Positions 56,220 to 64,000 of a DNA stretch of 64,000 nt are shown here, in pieces (positions within the stretch are counted from its first letter, which is position 1; every line of letters starts with the position of its first letter). The DNA comes from Methanospirillum hungatei (GTDB lineage: Archaea > Halobacteriota > Methanomicrobia > Methanomicrobiales > Methanospirillaceae), in assembly GCF_019263745.1 (NCBI RefSeq), contig NZ_CP077107.1:3329137-3393136 (forward strand), read 5' to 3'. A model generated the notes under the pieces. It made no database searches, was not told the origin of the DNA, and saw nothing but the letters and a program-made list of their open reading frames with translations. A program made the position numbers and the translations under genes.

Positions 56220-59072
56220 TCAGGCTTTTTTCTTTTTTGGTGCTCGTTTCTTTGTCATATCCAGAGGTGATGGAGGAAGGAGTTTGGCCAGAAACATGCC
56301 GGTATAACTGGCAGAGTTACCTGCTACCTCTTCCGGTGTTCCGGTAGCGATGATCTCTCCTCCAGCATCTCCTCCTTCAGGCCCCAGATCGATGATATGA
56401 TCTGCTGATTTGATAACATCGAGGTTATGCTCAATAACAATTACCGTGTTTCCTTTGGCAACAAGTTCTGAAAAGACCTGGATGAGTTTTCTGACATCAT
56501 GAAAATGCAGTCCGGTTGTCGGTTCGTCAAGCAGATAGACGGTCTGCCCGGTTGCCCGTTTTGAAAGTTCCCTGGTGAGCTTGATTCGCTGCGCTTCACC
56601 ACCAGATAGTGTTGTTGCACTTTGTCCAAGCTTGATGTATCCAAGTCCTACGTCCACAAGTGTTTGCAATTTGTTTCTGATCTTCGGGATGGCTGAGAAG
56701 ATTTCAATTGCTTCATCTACGCTCATTGCGAGGACGTCAGCAATGGATTTGTCTTTATATTTTACCTCAAGGGTCTCACGGTTATATCTGGTTCCTTTAC
56801 ACTCTTCACATTCAATGTAAACATCTGGTAGAAAGTTCATCTCGATTTTTATCAGTCCGTCTCCCTGACATGCTTCACATCTGCCGCCCTTGACATTAAA
56901 TGAGAACCGTCCGGATTTGTATCCTCTCATCTTTGCTTCTTTAGTTTCGGCGAAGATATTCCGAATCTCATCAAAGACCTTGGTATACGTTGCCGGGTTT
57001 GACCGGGGAGTTCTGCCGATGGGTGACTGGTCAATGACGATGACCTTGTCGATTGGATCGTCACAGATCACTGAAGCATGTTTCCCTGCTTCAACTCTGG
57101 AATGATACACCATCTTTTGCAGAGCCGGATACAAGGTATCATAAATAAGAGATGATTTACCAGATCCCGAAACACCGGTGATGAGGGTTAAGGTCCCCAT
57201 CGGAATTTTTGCGGTTACGTTTTTCAGGTTATTTTCCTGACACCCGGTGATGGATATGAACCGGTCATGAGTCCTCCTCTTTTCCGGGATCTCTATCTGC
57301 ATCCGTCCGGAGAGGTAGGCACCAGTAAGGGATCGTTCATTCTGTTCGATCTCCTCTGGTGTCCCTTCTGCAATGATCTCACCACCATTGAGCCCGGCTC
57401 CGGGTCCCATATCAATAACCCAGTCAGCAGCCCGAATGGTGTCTTCATCATGTTCGACTACAATCAGAGTGTTTCCAAGATCCCGGAGCTGCCTGAGGGT
57501 GTCAATAAGCCGGTTATTATCCCGCTGATGCAGTCCGATGGATGGTTCATCGAGAACATAGAGCACCCCCATGAGATTGGCACCAATCTGGGTCGCAAGA
57601 CGTATCCGCTGAGCTTCGCCACCGGAGAGAGTACCTGCACTTCGTGACAGGGTCAGGTATCCAAGACCCACCCGTTCGAGGAAGGTAAGTCTAGCCAGTA
57701 TCTCTTTGAGTATCTGCCTTGCAATCTCAGTCTCTTTCTCAGAGAGGTCCAGATTGTTAAAGAATGCAATACTTGCAGTAATGGAGAGATCAGTCAGATC
57801 AATGATGGATTTGTCTTTTATTCTGACCGCGAGAATTTTATCCTTCAGTCGCTTTCCTTTGCATGCCTGACAGGGGGTTATCCTCATGAATTTTTCAAGT
57901 TCACGTTTCCGGTATTCTGAATTGGTCTGACTATACAGACGTTCTGCCTGGGGGAGCAGCCCTTCCCATGTTCCTTTATGTGACCACTCTCCTTCACCCT
58001 GCTTGTAGCTCATATGGAATGATATCTTCTCATTGGATCCGTACATCAGGGCGTTGAATTGTTTTTCGTTCAGATCTTTTATGGGAGTGTTGACTGAAAA
58101 TCCAAAATGTTTCGCAACGGCTCCGACAAATTGGGAACGATATCCGTCAAGAAAATTCCGGTACGTTGCAATAGCACCTTCAGCTATTGATTTCTCCTTT
58201 TCCGGTATGATGAGTTCAGGATCAAAGTCCATCCTGATCCCAAGACCCTTACAGTCCGGACAGGCACCAAAGGGGCTGTTAAACGAGAACATCCGAGGCT
58301 GGAGTTCTTCAAAGGTTATCCCACAAACCGGACAGGCCATTTTGGATGAATACGTCCGGTCTGACCCGTCTTCACAGGTGATGATAATAAGTCCCTCGGA
58401 TCTGGCAGCTGCCTGTTCACATGCTTCGACAAGTCGGGAGTGATCTGATACATCGAGCCGGTCGATGACAAGATCAATGTCATGCATCTTGTACCGTTCA
58501 AGAGTGATCTCATCATCAGTCCGGTATATCTCGCCATTCACCCGGACTCTGGCAAATCCTTCTTTGTTCAGATCCTTGAAGAGCTGCTGATAAGTTCCTT
58601 TCTTTTTCCTGATGAGGGGTGCGAGGATCGTTATCTGCCCGGTGCATTCTTCCTCAATACGCCCGGCAATCCGCTCCGGTGACTGTCCTATGATGGGAAG
58701 GTTATGTTCCGGACAATAGGGGATACCGATTCGTGCATAAAGCAGCCGAAGATAGTCATAGATCTCAGTAACCGTTCCGACTGTTGACCGGGGGTTTTTC
58801 GAGGTCGATTTCTGTTCAATGGATATGGCCGGGGATAGACCCTCAATTGCATCCACATCCGGTTTATTCATGAGGCCAAGGAACTGGCGGGCATATGAGG
58901 AGAGTGATTCAACATACCGCCTTTGTCCTTCTGCATAGAGGGTGTCAAATGCGAGGGTGGATTTGCCTGATCCAGACAGGCCGGTGATGACGATAAATTG
59001 ATCACGGGGGATAGTGACAGAGATGTTTTTCAGGTTATGTTCCCTGGCACCTTTAATAGTGATATTTTTCAT
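56220..59072 (-). CDS. uvrA: Excinuclease ABC subunit A
   Basis: 950 residues. The damage-recognition ATPase with two ABC modules: Walker A in TGLSGSGKSTLAFDT and TGVSGSGKSSLIYDT, signatures LSGGEAQRIRLATQ and LSGGEAQRIKLTRE. Zinc sites are seen as CPVCGITFEE paired with CPDCKGLG, and CEACQGDG paired with CEECKGTR. Full length for the family. It is the first gene of the cluster; uvrC starts 22 bp after it. The end is Lys-rich (KKRAPKKKKA). Confidence 0.98.
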   Translation of the reverse strand: MKNITIKGAREHNLKNISVTIPRDQFIVITGLSGSGKSTLAFDTLYAEGQRRYVESLSSYARQFLGLMNKPDVDAIEGLSPAISIEQKSTSKNPRSTVGTVTEIYDYLRLLYARIGIPYCPEHNLPIIGQSPERIAGRIEEECTGQITILAPLIRKKKGTYQQLFKDLNKEGFARVRVNGEIYRTDDEITLERYKMHDIDLVIDRLDVSDHSRLVEACEQAAARSEGLIIITCEDGSDRTYSSKMACPVCGITFEELQPRMFSFNSPFGACPDCKGLGIRMDFDPELIIPEKEKSIAEGAIATYRNFLDGYRSQFVGAVAKHFGFSVNTPIKDLNEKQFNALMYGSNEKISFHMSYKQGEGEWSHKGTWEGLLPQAERLYSQTNSEYRKRELEKFMRITPCQACKGKRLKDKILAVRIKDKSIIDLTDLSITASIAFFNNLDLSEKETEIARQILKEILARLTFLERVGLGYLTLSRSAGTLSGGEAQRIRLATQIGANLMGVLYVLDEPSIGLHQRDNNRLIDTLRQLRDLGNTLIVVEHDEDTIRAADWVIDMGPGAGLNGGEIIAEGTPEEIEQNERSLTGAYLSGRMQIEIPEKRRTHDRFISITGCQENNLKNVTAKIPMGTLTLITGVSGSGKSSLIYDTLYPALQKMVYHSRVEAGKHASVICDDPIDKVIVIDQSPIGRTPRSNPATYTKVFDEIRNIFAETKEAKMRGYKSGRFSFNVKGGRCEACQGDGLIKIEMNFLPDVYIECEECKGTRYNRETLEVKYKDKSIADVLAMSVDEAIEIFSAIPKIRNKLQTLVDVGLGYIKLGQSATTLSGGEAQRIKLTRELSKRATGQTVYLLDEPTTGLHFHDVRKLIQVFSELVAKGNTVIVIEHNLDVIKSADHIIDLGPEGGDAGGEIIATGTPEEVAGNSASYTGMFLAKLLPPSPLDMTKKRAPKKKKA

Positions 59073-59289
59073 GATTCGCGTATATAGTGAGAAATTTCAG
59101 TATACCGTTCAATAAGAGATAATGACCTGATATTCAGGAGTGTGTTCGTATATATGTTACAATCCGATCACTCAAATGGCTTACCTGTCTCACTAAATGA
59201 AAAGAACATAGACATATATGTTCTGATAAATTCTGTTTAAAACAATACTTTTATGGCATTTTTGAAAAAAGAAGAAGATATGCTGTTTG

Positions 59290-59916
59290 TCACTTCTCTT
59301 TCGTCATCGCCATAATCTCTTCTTTTAGATGACTAAACTCCTGTTTTGAAATATCTCCGTCCTTATACATCTTTACGATTTTATCAAGTTCTTGTATTCG
59401 TTCCTGAAGATTTGCTTCACGGGGATTTATGGGAGTTTTTTCATTCTCTTTTGCCTCGATCTGGGGAGTCAGGACTATGAGCAGTGCTCCAAGACCGATG
59501 AGAATCCATGCAATAGGTATAGAGAGTTCGGTATTCTGCATCATCTGGGTCATAACCGGGTCGATCTGTCCGCCCATCGATGGGGCAAGACCTCCGGAGA
59601 GAAGCATCTGTACTGCATATCCGATGGTAGTCGCAGAATATGCATCATATGCCAGAAGAAGGAATGCTAGTCCGCCAGTCAGGTATAAAAATTTGATTTT
59701 TTCGGCATATACAAGAAAGCCTGCCGCCAGTGCAAGAACGATGTACAGGTATCCTGATGCAGTCGGACAATACAGGCACGTTACTCTTCCGATTACGGGA
59801 AGTTCAACGTACATCGCAATCCCACCAATAAACAGAGCTATTGCTCCAATGTATCCGATAAGTTTCTGAATGACTCCGGTTGCCCTGGTAATATCTATCT
59901 CTTCATTCAGGTTCAT
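59290..59916 (-). CDS. Membrane protein with C-terminal SHOCT-like motif
   Basis: 208 residues. Four membrane helices are visible (about 17-36, 52-68, 73-95 and 134-152). The first loop has a CxxC pair (VTCLYCPTASG), which could form a disulfide or bind metal. The tail has the SHOCT-type short helix (LDKIVKMYKDGDISKQEFSHLKEEI), seen in oligomerising or quality-control proteins. No function is known. It starts 92 bp from the divergent pyrophosphatase gene. Confidence 0.75.
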   Translation of the reverse strand: MNLNEEIDITRATGVIQKLIGYIGAIALFIGGIAMYVELPVIGRVTCLYCPTASGYLYIVLALAAGFLVYAEKIKFLYLTGGLAFLLLAYDAYSATTIGYAVQMLLSGGLAPSMGGQIDPVMTQMMQNTELSIPIAWILIGLGALLIVLTPQIEAKENEKTPINPREANLQERIQELDKIVKMYKDGDISKQEFSHLKEEIMAMTKEK

Positions 59917-60008
59917 GATTCTGCCTTGTAAGGAATATTCATTCAGGGCAATTTAAAGGATCGGTAATTGATATCTTACCACAGCACGCAATTCTCTGCA
60001 TACATCTT

Positions 60009-61634
60009 ATGAGTCCTACGTATATTATCGGCCATCGGCAACCGGATACGGACAGCATTGCAAGTTCTGTAGCGTATGCGTCACTACTCAATCAGATTCA
60101 TTCAGGAACATTTATACCTGCACGATGCGGTGACCTGAATGCTGAAACAGATCATGCCCTCACCATTGCCGGAATAGAACCTCCGGTTCTGATTGAAAAT
60201 GTAGAGCCATCTGTTGGGGATATTCCTTTTTTATATACTCAAAAAGCGCCCATGAACATTCCGGCAATCGATGTAGCATTGCTGATGGATGAATATGACA
60301 TCAGGAACATCCCTATTGTTGATGATGAAAACCGGTTTCTGGGTCTGGTCAGTGAACATGGTCTGGCCCGGGCATATGTCAGTCCCCATGCAAGTCTTCC
60401 ATTGAAAGTCGGGCCCATTAAGCTTGAAGCACTCGCCAGAATCCTACAGGCGGAGATCGTTCATGCAGCTCATGATGAGATACATGGGAACGCTTCAATA
60501 GTTATCGATGCGCTTCATATCTCTCTGGCACGGCTCGGTCCTGATGATGTGGCGATCATTGGTGATAATGAGCCATCCCAAATTGCGCTTGTAGCTGAGG
60601 GTATATGTGCACTCATCATCGCTGAAGGAGCACATCTGGGAGAACGGGTCAGGGAGAGTGCAAAGAGTATGGAAGTATCTCTTTTAAAAACCACATTGGA
60701 TGCGTTCAGTGTAGGAAGGCTGCTGCACCTCTCCGGACCGGTTGAGACCATAATGGCAACTGATGCTGAAACAATCCATAAAGATGATCTCCTCTCAACC
60801 GCTGCCCAGATTGTCTCAAATTCACCTTACCGGACTGCCTGTGTTACTGATGAAGACGGTCATTTTATTGGGATGCTTTCCCGGAACTCATTTCTTGAAG
60901 ATGTTCATAAATCGGTCATCCTGGTTGATCACAATGAGTATACCCAGGCGGTTGAAGGAATTGAGACTGCAGAGATCATTGAGATTATCGATCATCACCG
61001 GCTAGGAACGATTGCAACGCTCCAGCCGATAAGGTTCAGAAATGAGCCGGTGGGGTCGACCTCAACGATCATCACCATGCGATACCGGGAAGAACAGGTA
61101 GTACCGGACAAAGCCATCGCAATCATGCTCCTTGCTGGTATCCTGTCTGATACTCTTGTTTTGAAGATGTCAACAACGACTGACCGTGATCGGGAAGCAG
61201 TTGCCTATCTCTCCGGGATTGCAGGGATAGAACCTGAAGAATTTGGAAGTGAACTCATCAATAAAGGAATGAACCTTGATGGTGTTCCTATTGAAGAACT
61301 GATTGTGAGAGATATCAAGGATTTCACTCTTCAGGACCGGACTGTCTCAATTGCACAGATCATGACCGGATCACGCGAATTTGCTGATTCGAATATACAA
61401 ATTATTCAGGATTCTCTTACTCTCTATCAGATGAAATACGGATATGATATCAGTATTGTTCTGGTGACCGATGTTATCGGCCAGAGAAGTTTTCTATTTG
61501 CTGCTGGTGACCATGGCCTTTTGACAAAACTCGGATACCAGAATCAGCCGGTAATCCTTGAAGGTGTCATGTCCAGGAAAAAGGATTTCTTCCCTTCATT
61601 TGGGCAGCGGTTCAGACAGGTCATGCAGAGCTGA
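60009..61634 (+). CDS. ppaC: Mn-dependent inorganic pyrophosphatase with CBS-DRTGG insert
   Basis: 541 residues. A family II (DHH) pyrophosphatase, which splits pyrophosphate to phosphate. The DHH domain begins with YIGHRQPDTDSIASSVAYA (metal-binding His and Asp) and resumes with LVDHNEYTQAV and EIIDHHRLG. Between the two parts lie CBS motifs (DEYDIRNIPIVDDENRFLGLV and YRTACVTDEDGHFIGMLS) and a DRTGG domain, which bind adenine nucleotides and tune activity in related enzymes. The DHHA2 end is DVIGQRSFLFAAGD. Full length for the regulated form. Confidence 0.93.
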   Translation: MSPTYIIGHRQPDTDSIASSVAYASLLNQIHSGTFIPARCGDLNAETDHALTIAGIEPPVLIENVEPSVGDIPFLYTQKAPMNIPAIDVALLMDEYDIRNIPIVDDENRFLGLVSEHGLARAYVSPHASLPLKVGPIKLEALARILQAEIVHAAHDEIHGNASIVIDALHISLARLGPDDVAIIGDNEPSQIALVAEGICALIIAEGAHLGERVRESAKSMEVSLLKTTLDAFSVGRLLHLSGPVETIMATDAETIHKDDLLSTAAQIVSNSPYRTACVTDEDGHFIGMLSRNSFLEDVHKSVILVDHNEYTQAVEGIETAEIIEIIDHHRLGTIATLQPIRFRNEPVGSTSTIITMRYREEQVVPDKAIAIMLLAGILSDTLVLKMSTTTDRDREAVAYLSGIAGIEPEEFGSELINKGMNLDGVPIEELIVRDIKDFTLQDRTVSIAQIMTGSREFADSNIQIIQDSLTLYQMKYGYDISIVLVTDVIGQRSFLFAAGDHGLLTKLGYQNQPVILEGVMSRKKDFFPSFGQRFRQVMQS

Positions 61635-61639
61635 CATAT

Positions 61640-62992
61640 CTATCTTTTTTTAAAGGCCTCTGCAGCCTTTACTATCGTATCTGAAAATTGTTTCGAGAAC
61701 CAGCCATGGGTATAGCAGCCAATTGTTTCATGAACGTACATGCCATCATGGCCATCCCGGATACCTTTCCCCCTCGTCAGGTTGATGGCATAGCGGGCGT
61801 CTCTGGACGGGGTGACAAATGAGTAATGAAACTCATGTCCCCGAACCTCAATTCCCTCCGGTGTGAGTAATGTTCCCCCTGTGGTTCTCCCTTCGCTATA
61901 TCCTAATGCCTGAAACCGCTGTGCCATCTCGGCCAGGCCTGGAAGCACCCTTGTCCAGCGATATGTTCTCTCTCCGCTAAGTCCTTCAGTGAGGTATAAG
62001 AGACCCCCGCATTCCCCATAGACAGGAAGCCCGTTATCACAGGCAGCACGAATTTCATCACGGGCCGGACCGGATTCAAGCAGATCTGCATGAAGCTCCG
62101 GATAGCCTCCACCCAAATAGAGGGCGTCCACTTCTGGCAGATGATCCTGCATCGGGCTGAAATATGTGAGTATTACACCAGAATTTTCCAACATTTCAAG
62201 GTTATGCTGGTAATAGAAACAAAATGCGGGATCCCGGGCAACTCCGATTGTTACCTGGCTGGTCGGGTTTTCAAGCTCTTTCGTTCGTGTGGTGAGCGGA
62301 GGAGCAGATGAGGCAAGTGTGATGATCTCAGGGATATCGCAGGAGTCCTCAATGAGTGATACCGGCTCTTCTGTCGTCGTTTCATCACCCATAACCAGCC
62401 CCAGGTGACGGCTCTCGGTATGAAACAAGGGATCTTTTGGTACAAATCCGAATTGTGGGATTTGAGCTCCAATTTTGAGCAGTTCAGCATGACGGGGACT
62501 TCCTACTTTGTTGAGAATGACCCCTGCGAGCGTTGAGTCTGGTTCATAATTCTGAAAGCCGGATGCAATGGCGTGAACACTGTTCGCCATTCCATGAACC
62601 GGGATAACAAGGAGGAGTGGGGCTTTGAGAATCCTGGCGATATGCGCAGTACTTCCATATGTCGTTTCCATACCATCATACATCCCCATGACCCCTTCGA
62701 TGATTGCGATGTCTGCACCAGCGCAACCGGAGTAAAAAGAATCAATTAATCCGTCTTCACCGGCCATAACGACATCAAGGTTTCGGGATACTCTGCCACA
62801 GATTCGGGTATGATGACTTGGATCGATAAAATCAGGGCCGATTTTGTATGGTTGCACAACAAGCCCCCGTTTTTTAAGCGCTGCCATTAGGCCACGGGTA
62901 ATAGTCGTCTTCCCACATCCGCTCTGAATTCCTGCGATAACTACTCGGGGAATGTTAAATCGGATCTCTTCTCCGTCCTGGTATTCCTGCAT
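61640..62992 (-). CDS. cbiA: Cobyrinate / Ni-sirohydrochlorin a,c-diamide synthase
   Basis: 450 residues. The N-terminal ATP-binding part has a P-loop (AGIQSGCGKTTITRGLM) and conserved YKIGPDFIDPSHH. The C-terminal glutamine amidotransferase part has YLGGGYPELHA, the catalytic Cys in VYGECGGLLYL and His in GHEFHYS. It amidates side chains a and c of a corrin or of Ni-sirohydrochlorin. In methanogens CbiA (cobamide) and CfbB (coenzyme F430) are close relatives and cannot be told apart by eye, so CfbB is equally possible. It is 7 bp from the polB stop. Confidence 0.92.
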   Translation of the reverse strand: MQEYQDGEEIRFNIPRVVIAGIQSGCGKTTITRGLMAALKKRGLVVQPYKIGPDFIDPSHHTRICGRVSRNLDVVMAGEDGLIDSFYSGCAGADIAIIEGVMGMYDGMETTYGSTAHIARILKAPLLLVIPVHGMANSVHAIASGFQNYEPDSTLAGVILNKVGSPRHAELLKIGAQIPQFGFVPKDPLFHTESRHLGLVMGDETTTEEPVSLIEDSCDIPEIITLASSAPPLTTRTKELENPTSQVTIGVARDPAFCFYYQHNLEMLENSGVILTYFSPMQDHLPEVDALYLGGGYPELHADLLESGPARDEIRAACDNGLPVYGECGGLLYLTEGLSGERTYRWTRVLPGLAEMAQRFQALGYSEGRTTGGTLLTPEGIEVRGHEFHYSFVTPSRDARYAINLTRGKGIRDGHDGMYVHETIGCYTHGWFSKQFSDTIVKAAEAFKKR

Positions 62993-62999
62993 AGTCTAC

Positions 63000-64000
63000 C
63001 TAAAAGAAATCTGAAAGTGTGGTCCGTGTCGGGTCTACGTCCGACCAACTCCATCCTATTGGTTCGAGAATTCGGGAGATGGGTGACTTTATGGTCTTTT
63101 CAAGCATCAATTCAAGGTCCGGAGTAAATGCATCTGGAACTTGGTCTCCATATTCAAAACAGAGTACATCAGTCTTTGGATAACTCCCATTTACTGATTT
63201 TATGTAAATCCTCTTTGGCTTACTCCCTTTGCTAAAGTTGGTTCCCAGGTGAGTATTCGAATATGTGGCTCCCCGGACATGAGCATCATCTGTTCCGTAA
63301 TCTTTGAGCTCTTTGCCCAGGCCTCCGGGTATTCCAATCTCATCAAGGGAGTATCCCCCGGCCCGGTAGGTTTTGATGATAGCTCCAAGATATTTTTTTA
63401 TCTCCGGTAAATCCGCACCCAGTAATATCTTGTTCATGACTTCTTTCATGACTTTCCTGGTGAGGAGAGGGGAGTCTGATCGTTTCGCTTCAAACCCGAC
63501 CATGTCTGTCTCATCGACTGACTTCCCTTCTTTCCATATGAGGTTGCCTGCATATCGTTTCTTCTTTCCTCCCTGGAAGAACCGTCGATAGACTTTTTCG
63601 AATTTTATTGAGAAATAATGTTTTTCTGCATGTAACACTTCGCGGGCAAATGTGTTGTAACTCTCATTTAATACAGCTTCAATCTCCCTGGCTTTGGTAA
63701 TCGTCTCTTCAAGAGATGGTGCCGGTATCTGAATCATGCATGAGTCCGTATCTCCGTAAATGACACTATACCCCATTTTTTCAATAGTGCTCCGGGTATG
63801 TTCGATGATAGCCCGGCCCACTGATGTGACAGCAGATCCAATTTCGCGGTCATAGAGCCTGAATCGTGAATACCCACTCACTCCATAATAGGTGTTCATG
63901 ATGACTTTTATGACATTCTGCTGCATGTCATAGAGTTGGTATTCCTGGGAGCCAAAGGTGTATTCGTTCCGTTTATTCTTCTTCAGATCCCGTTCCTGCA
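63000..64000 (-). CDS. polB: Family B DNA polymerase, C-terminal part (5' end outside window)
   Basis: The frame is open to the window edge and ends at 63000. Present are motif B (VIKVIMNTYYGVSGYSRF), motif C (YGDTDSCMIQI, two catalytic Asp) and the thumb region (KRYAGNLIWKEGK, then EAKRSDSPLLTRKVMKEVM). The last residues (TRTTLSDFF) look like a PCNA-binding peptide (PIP box), a common end for archaeal replicative PolB. This is the cellular replicative-type enzyme, not a mobile-element polymerase as far as can be seen. About 333 residues are in the window. Confidence 0.95.
   Translation of the reverse strand, partial: QERDLKKNKRNEYTFGSQEYQLYDMQQNVIKVIMNTYYGVSGYSRFRLYDREIGSAVTSVGRAIIEHTRSTIEKMGYSVIYGDTDSCMIQIPAPSLEETITKAREIEAVLNESYNTFAREVLHAEKHYFSIKFEKVYRRFFQGGKKKRYAGNLIWKEGKSVDETDMVGFEAKRSDSPLLTRKVMKEVMNKILLGADLPEIKKYLGAIIKTYRAGGYSLDEIGIPGGLGKELKDYGTDDAHVRGATYSNTHLGTNFSKGSKPKRIYIKSVNGSYPKTDVLCFEYGDQVPDAFTPDLELMLEKTIKSPISRILEPIGWSWSDVDPTRTTLSDFF

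Overview
The window looks like chromosomal DNA of a methanogenic archaeon of the Methanomicrobiales, most like Methanospirillum. The evidence is a complete A-type ATP synthase operon (atpHIKECFABD), an Sm-like protein, family B DNA polymerase, class I fructose-1,6-bisphosphatase, a Ni-sirohydrochlorin/cobyrinate a,c-diamide synthase type CbiA, a bacterial-type uvrABC repair cluster, and very large PKD, PEGA and beta-helix surface proteins. The genus is an inference from this gene mix; no rRNA is present.

Layout. 1-3.4 kb: end of fructose-bisphosphatase, an LSm protein, a small Cys-rich winged-helix protein and glycogen phosphorylase. 3.5-8.7 kb: tRNA-Gln, a XerA-type recombinase with a dif-like inverted repeat beside it, a response regulator and a membrane PAS histidine kinase, and tRNA-Asp. 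8.8-15.6 kb: an archaeal conserved protein overlapping a phosphohexomutase, then a leftward run of pgk, a double VOC-domain protein and a solo Cas1-like protein, and an AAA/DUF4143 ATPase. 15.6-21.7 kb: a 786-bp gene-free stretch and a surface protein of about 1766 residues. 21.9-23.6 kb: a scarred island with a HepT/MntA toxin-antitoxin pair whose hepT has an in-frame TAG, a decayed partial copy of atpD, and an intact VapBC-type pair. 23.8-32.1 kb: the ATP synthase operon, read leftward. 32.3-41.8 kb: a soluble chemoreceptor, a coiled-coil/HEAT protein, a secretion/pilus ATPase and membrane-platform pair, and two RecA/KaiC-like ATPases read divergently from it. 41.9-45.4 kb: a B12-binding radical SAM protein, a phosphoesterase, a CYTH protein, and FKBP and cyclophilin prolyl isomerases in convergent order. 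45.7-52.7 kb: two exported PKD-rich surface proteins. 52.7-59.1 kb: uvrA-uvrC-uvrB. 59.3-64 kb: a SHOCT-type membrane protein, a CBS-DRTGG Mn-dependent pyrophosphatase, CbiA/CfbB and the C-terminal part of PolB.

How they work together. The carbon genes (fbp, pgk, phosphohexomutase, glgP) fit gluconeogenesis and glycogen turnover in an autotroph. The ATP synthase and the soluble pyrophosphatase are energy and phosphate housekeeping. The sensor kinase/regulator pair, chemoreceptor and secretion ATPases are signalling and surface-structure functions.

The best leads are: a solo Cas1-like protein in which most canonical catalytic positions are changed (E to D, H to N, second acid to N) although its fold signature is kept; a candidate dif site next to xerA; a HepT toxin cut by a single TGG-to-TAG change with its RX4HXY motif intact downstream; and an atpD fragment carrying an in-frame 96-bp deletion between short direct repeats, a premature TAA and a frameshift.
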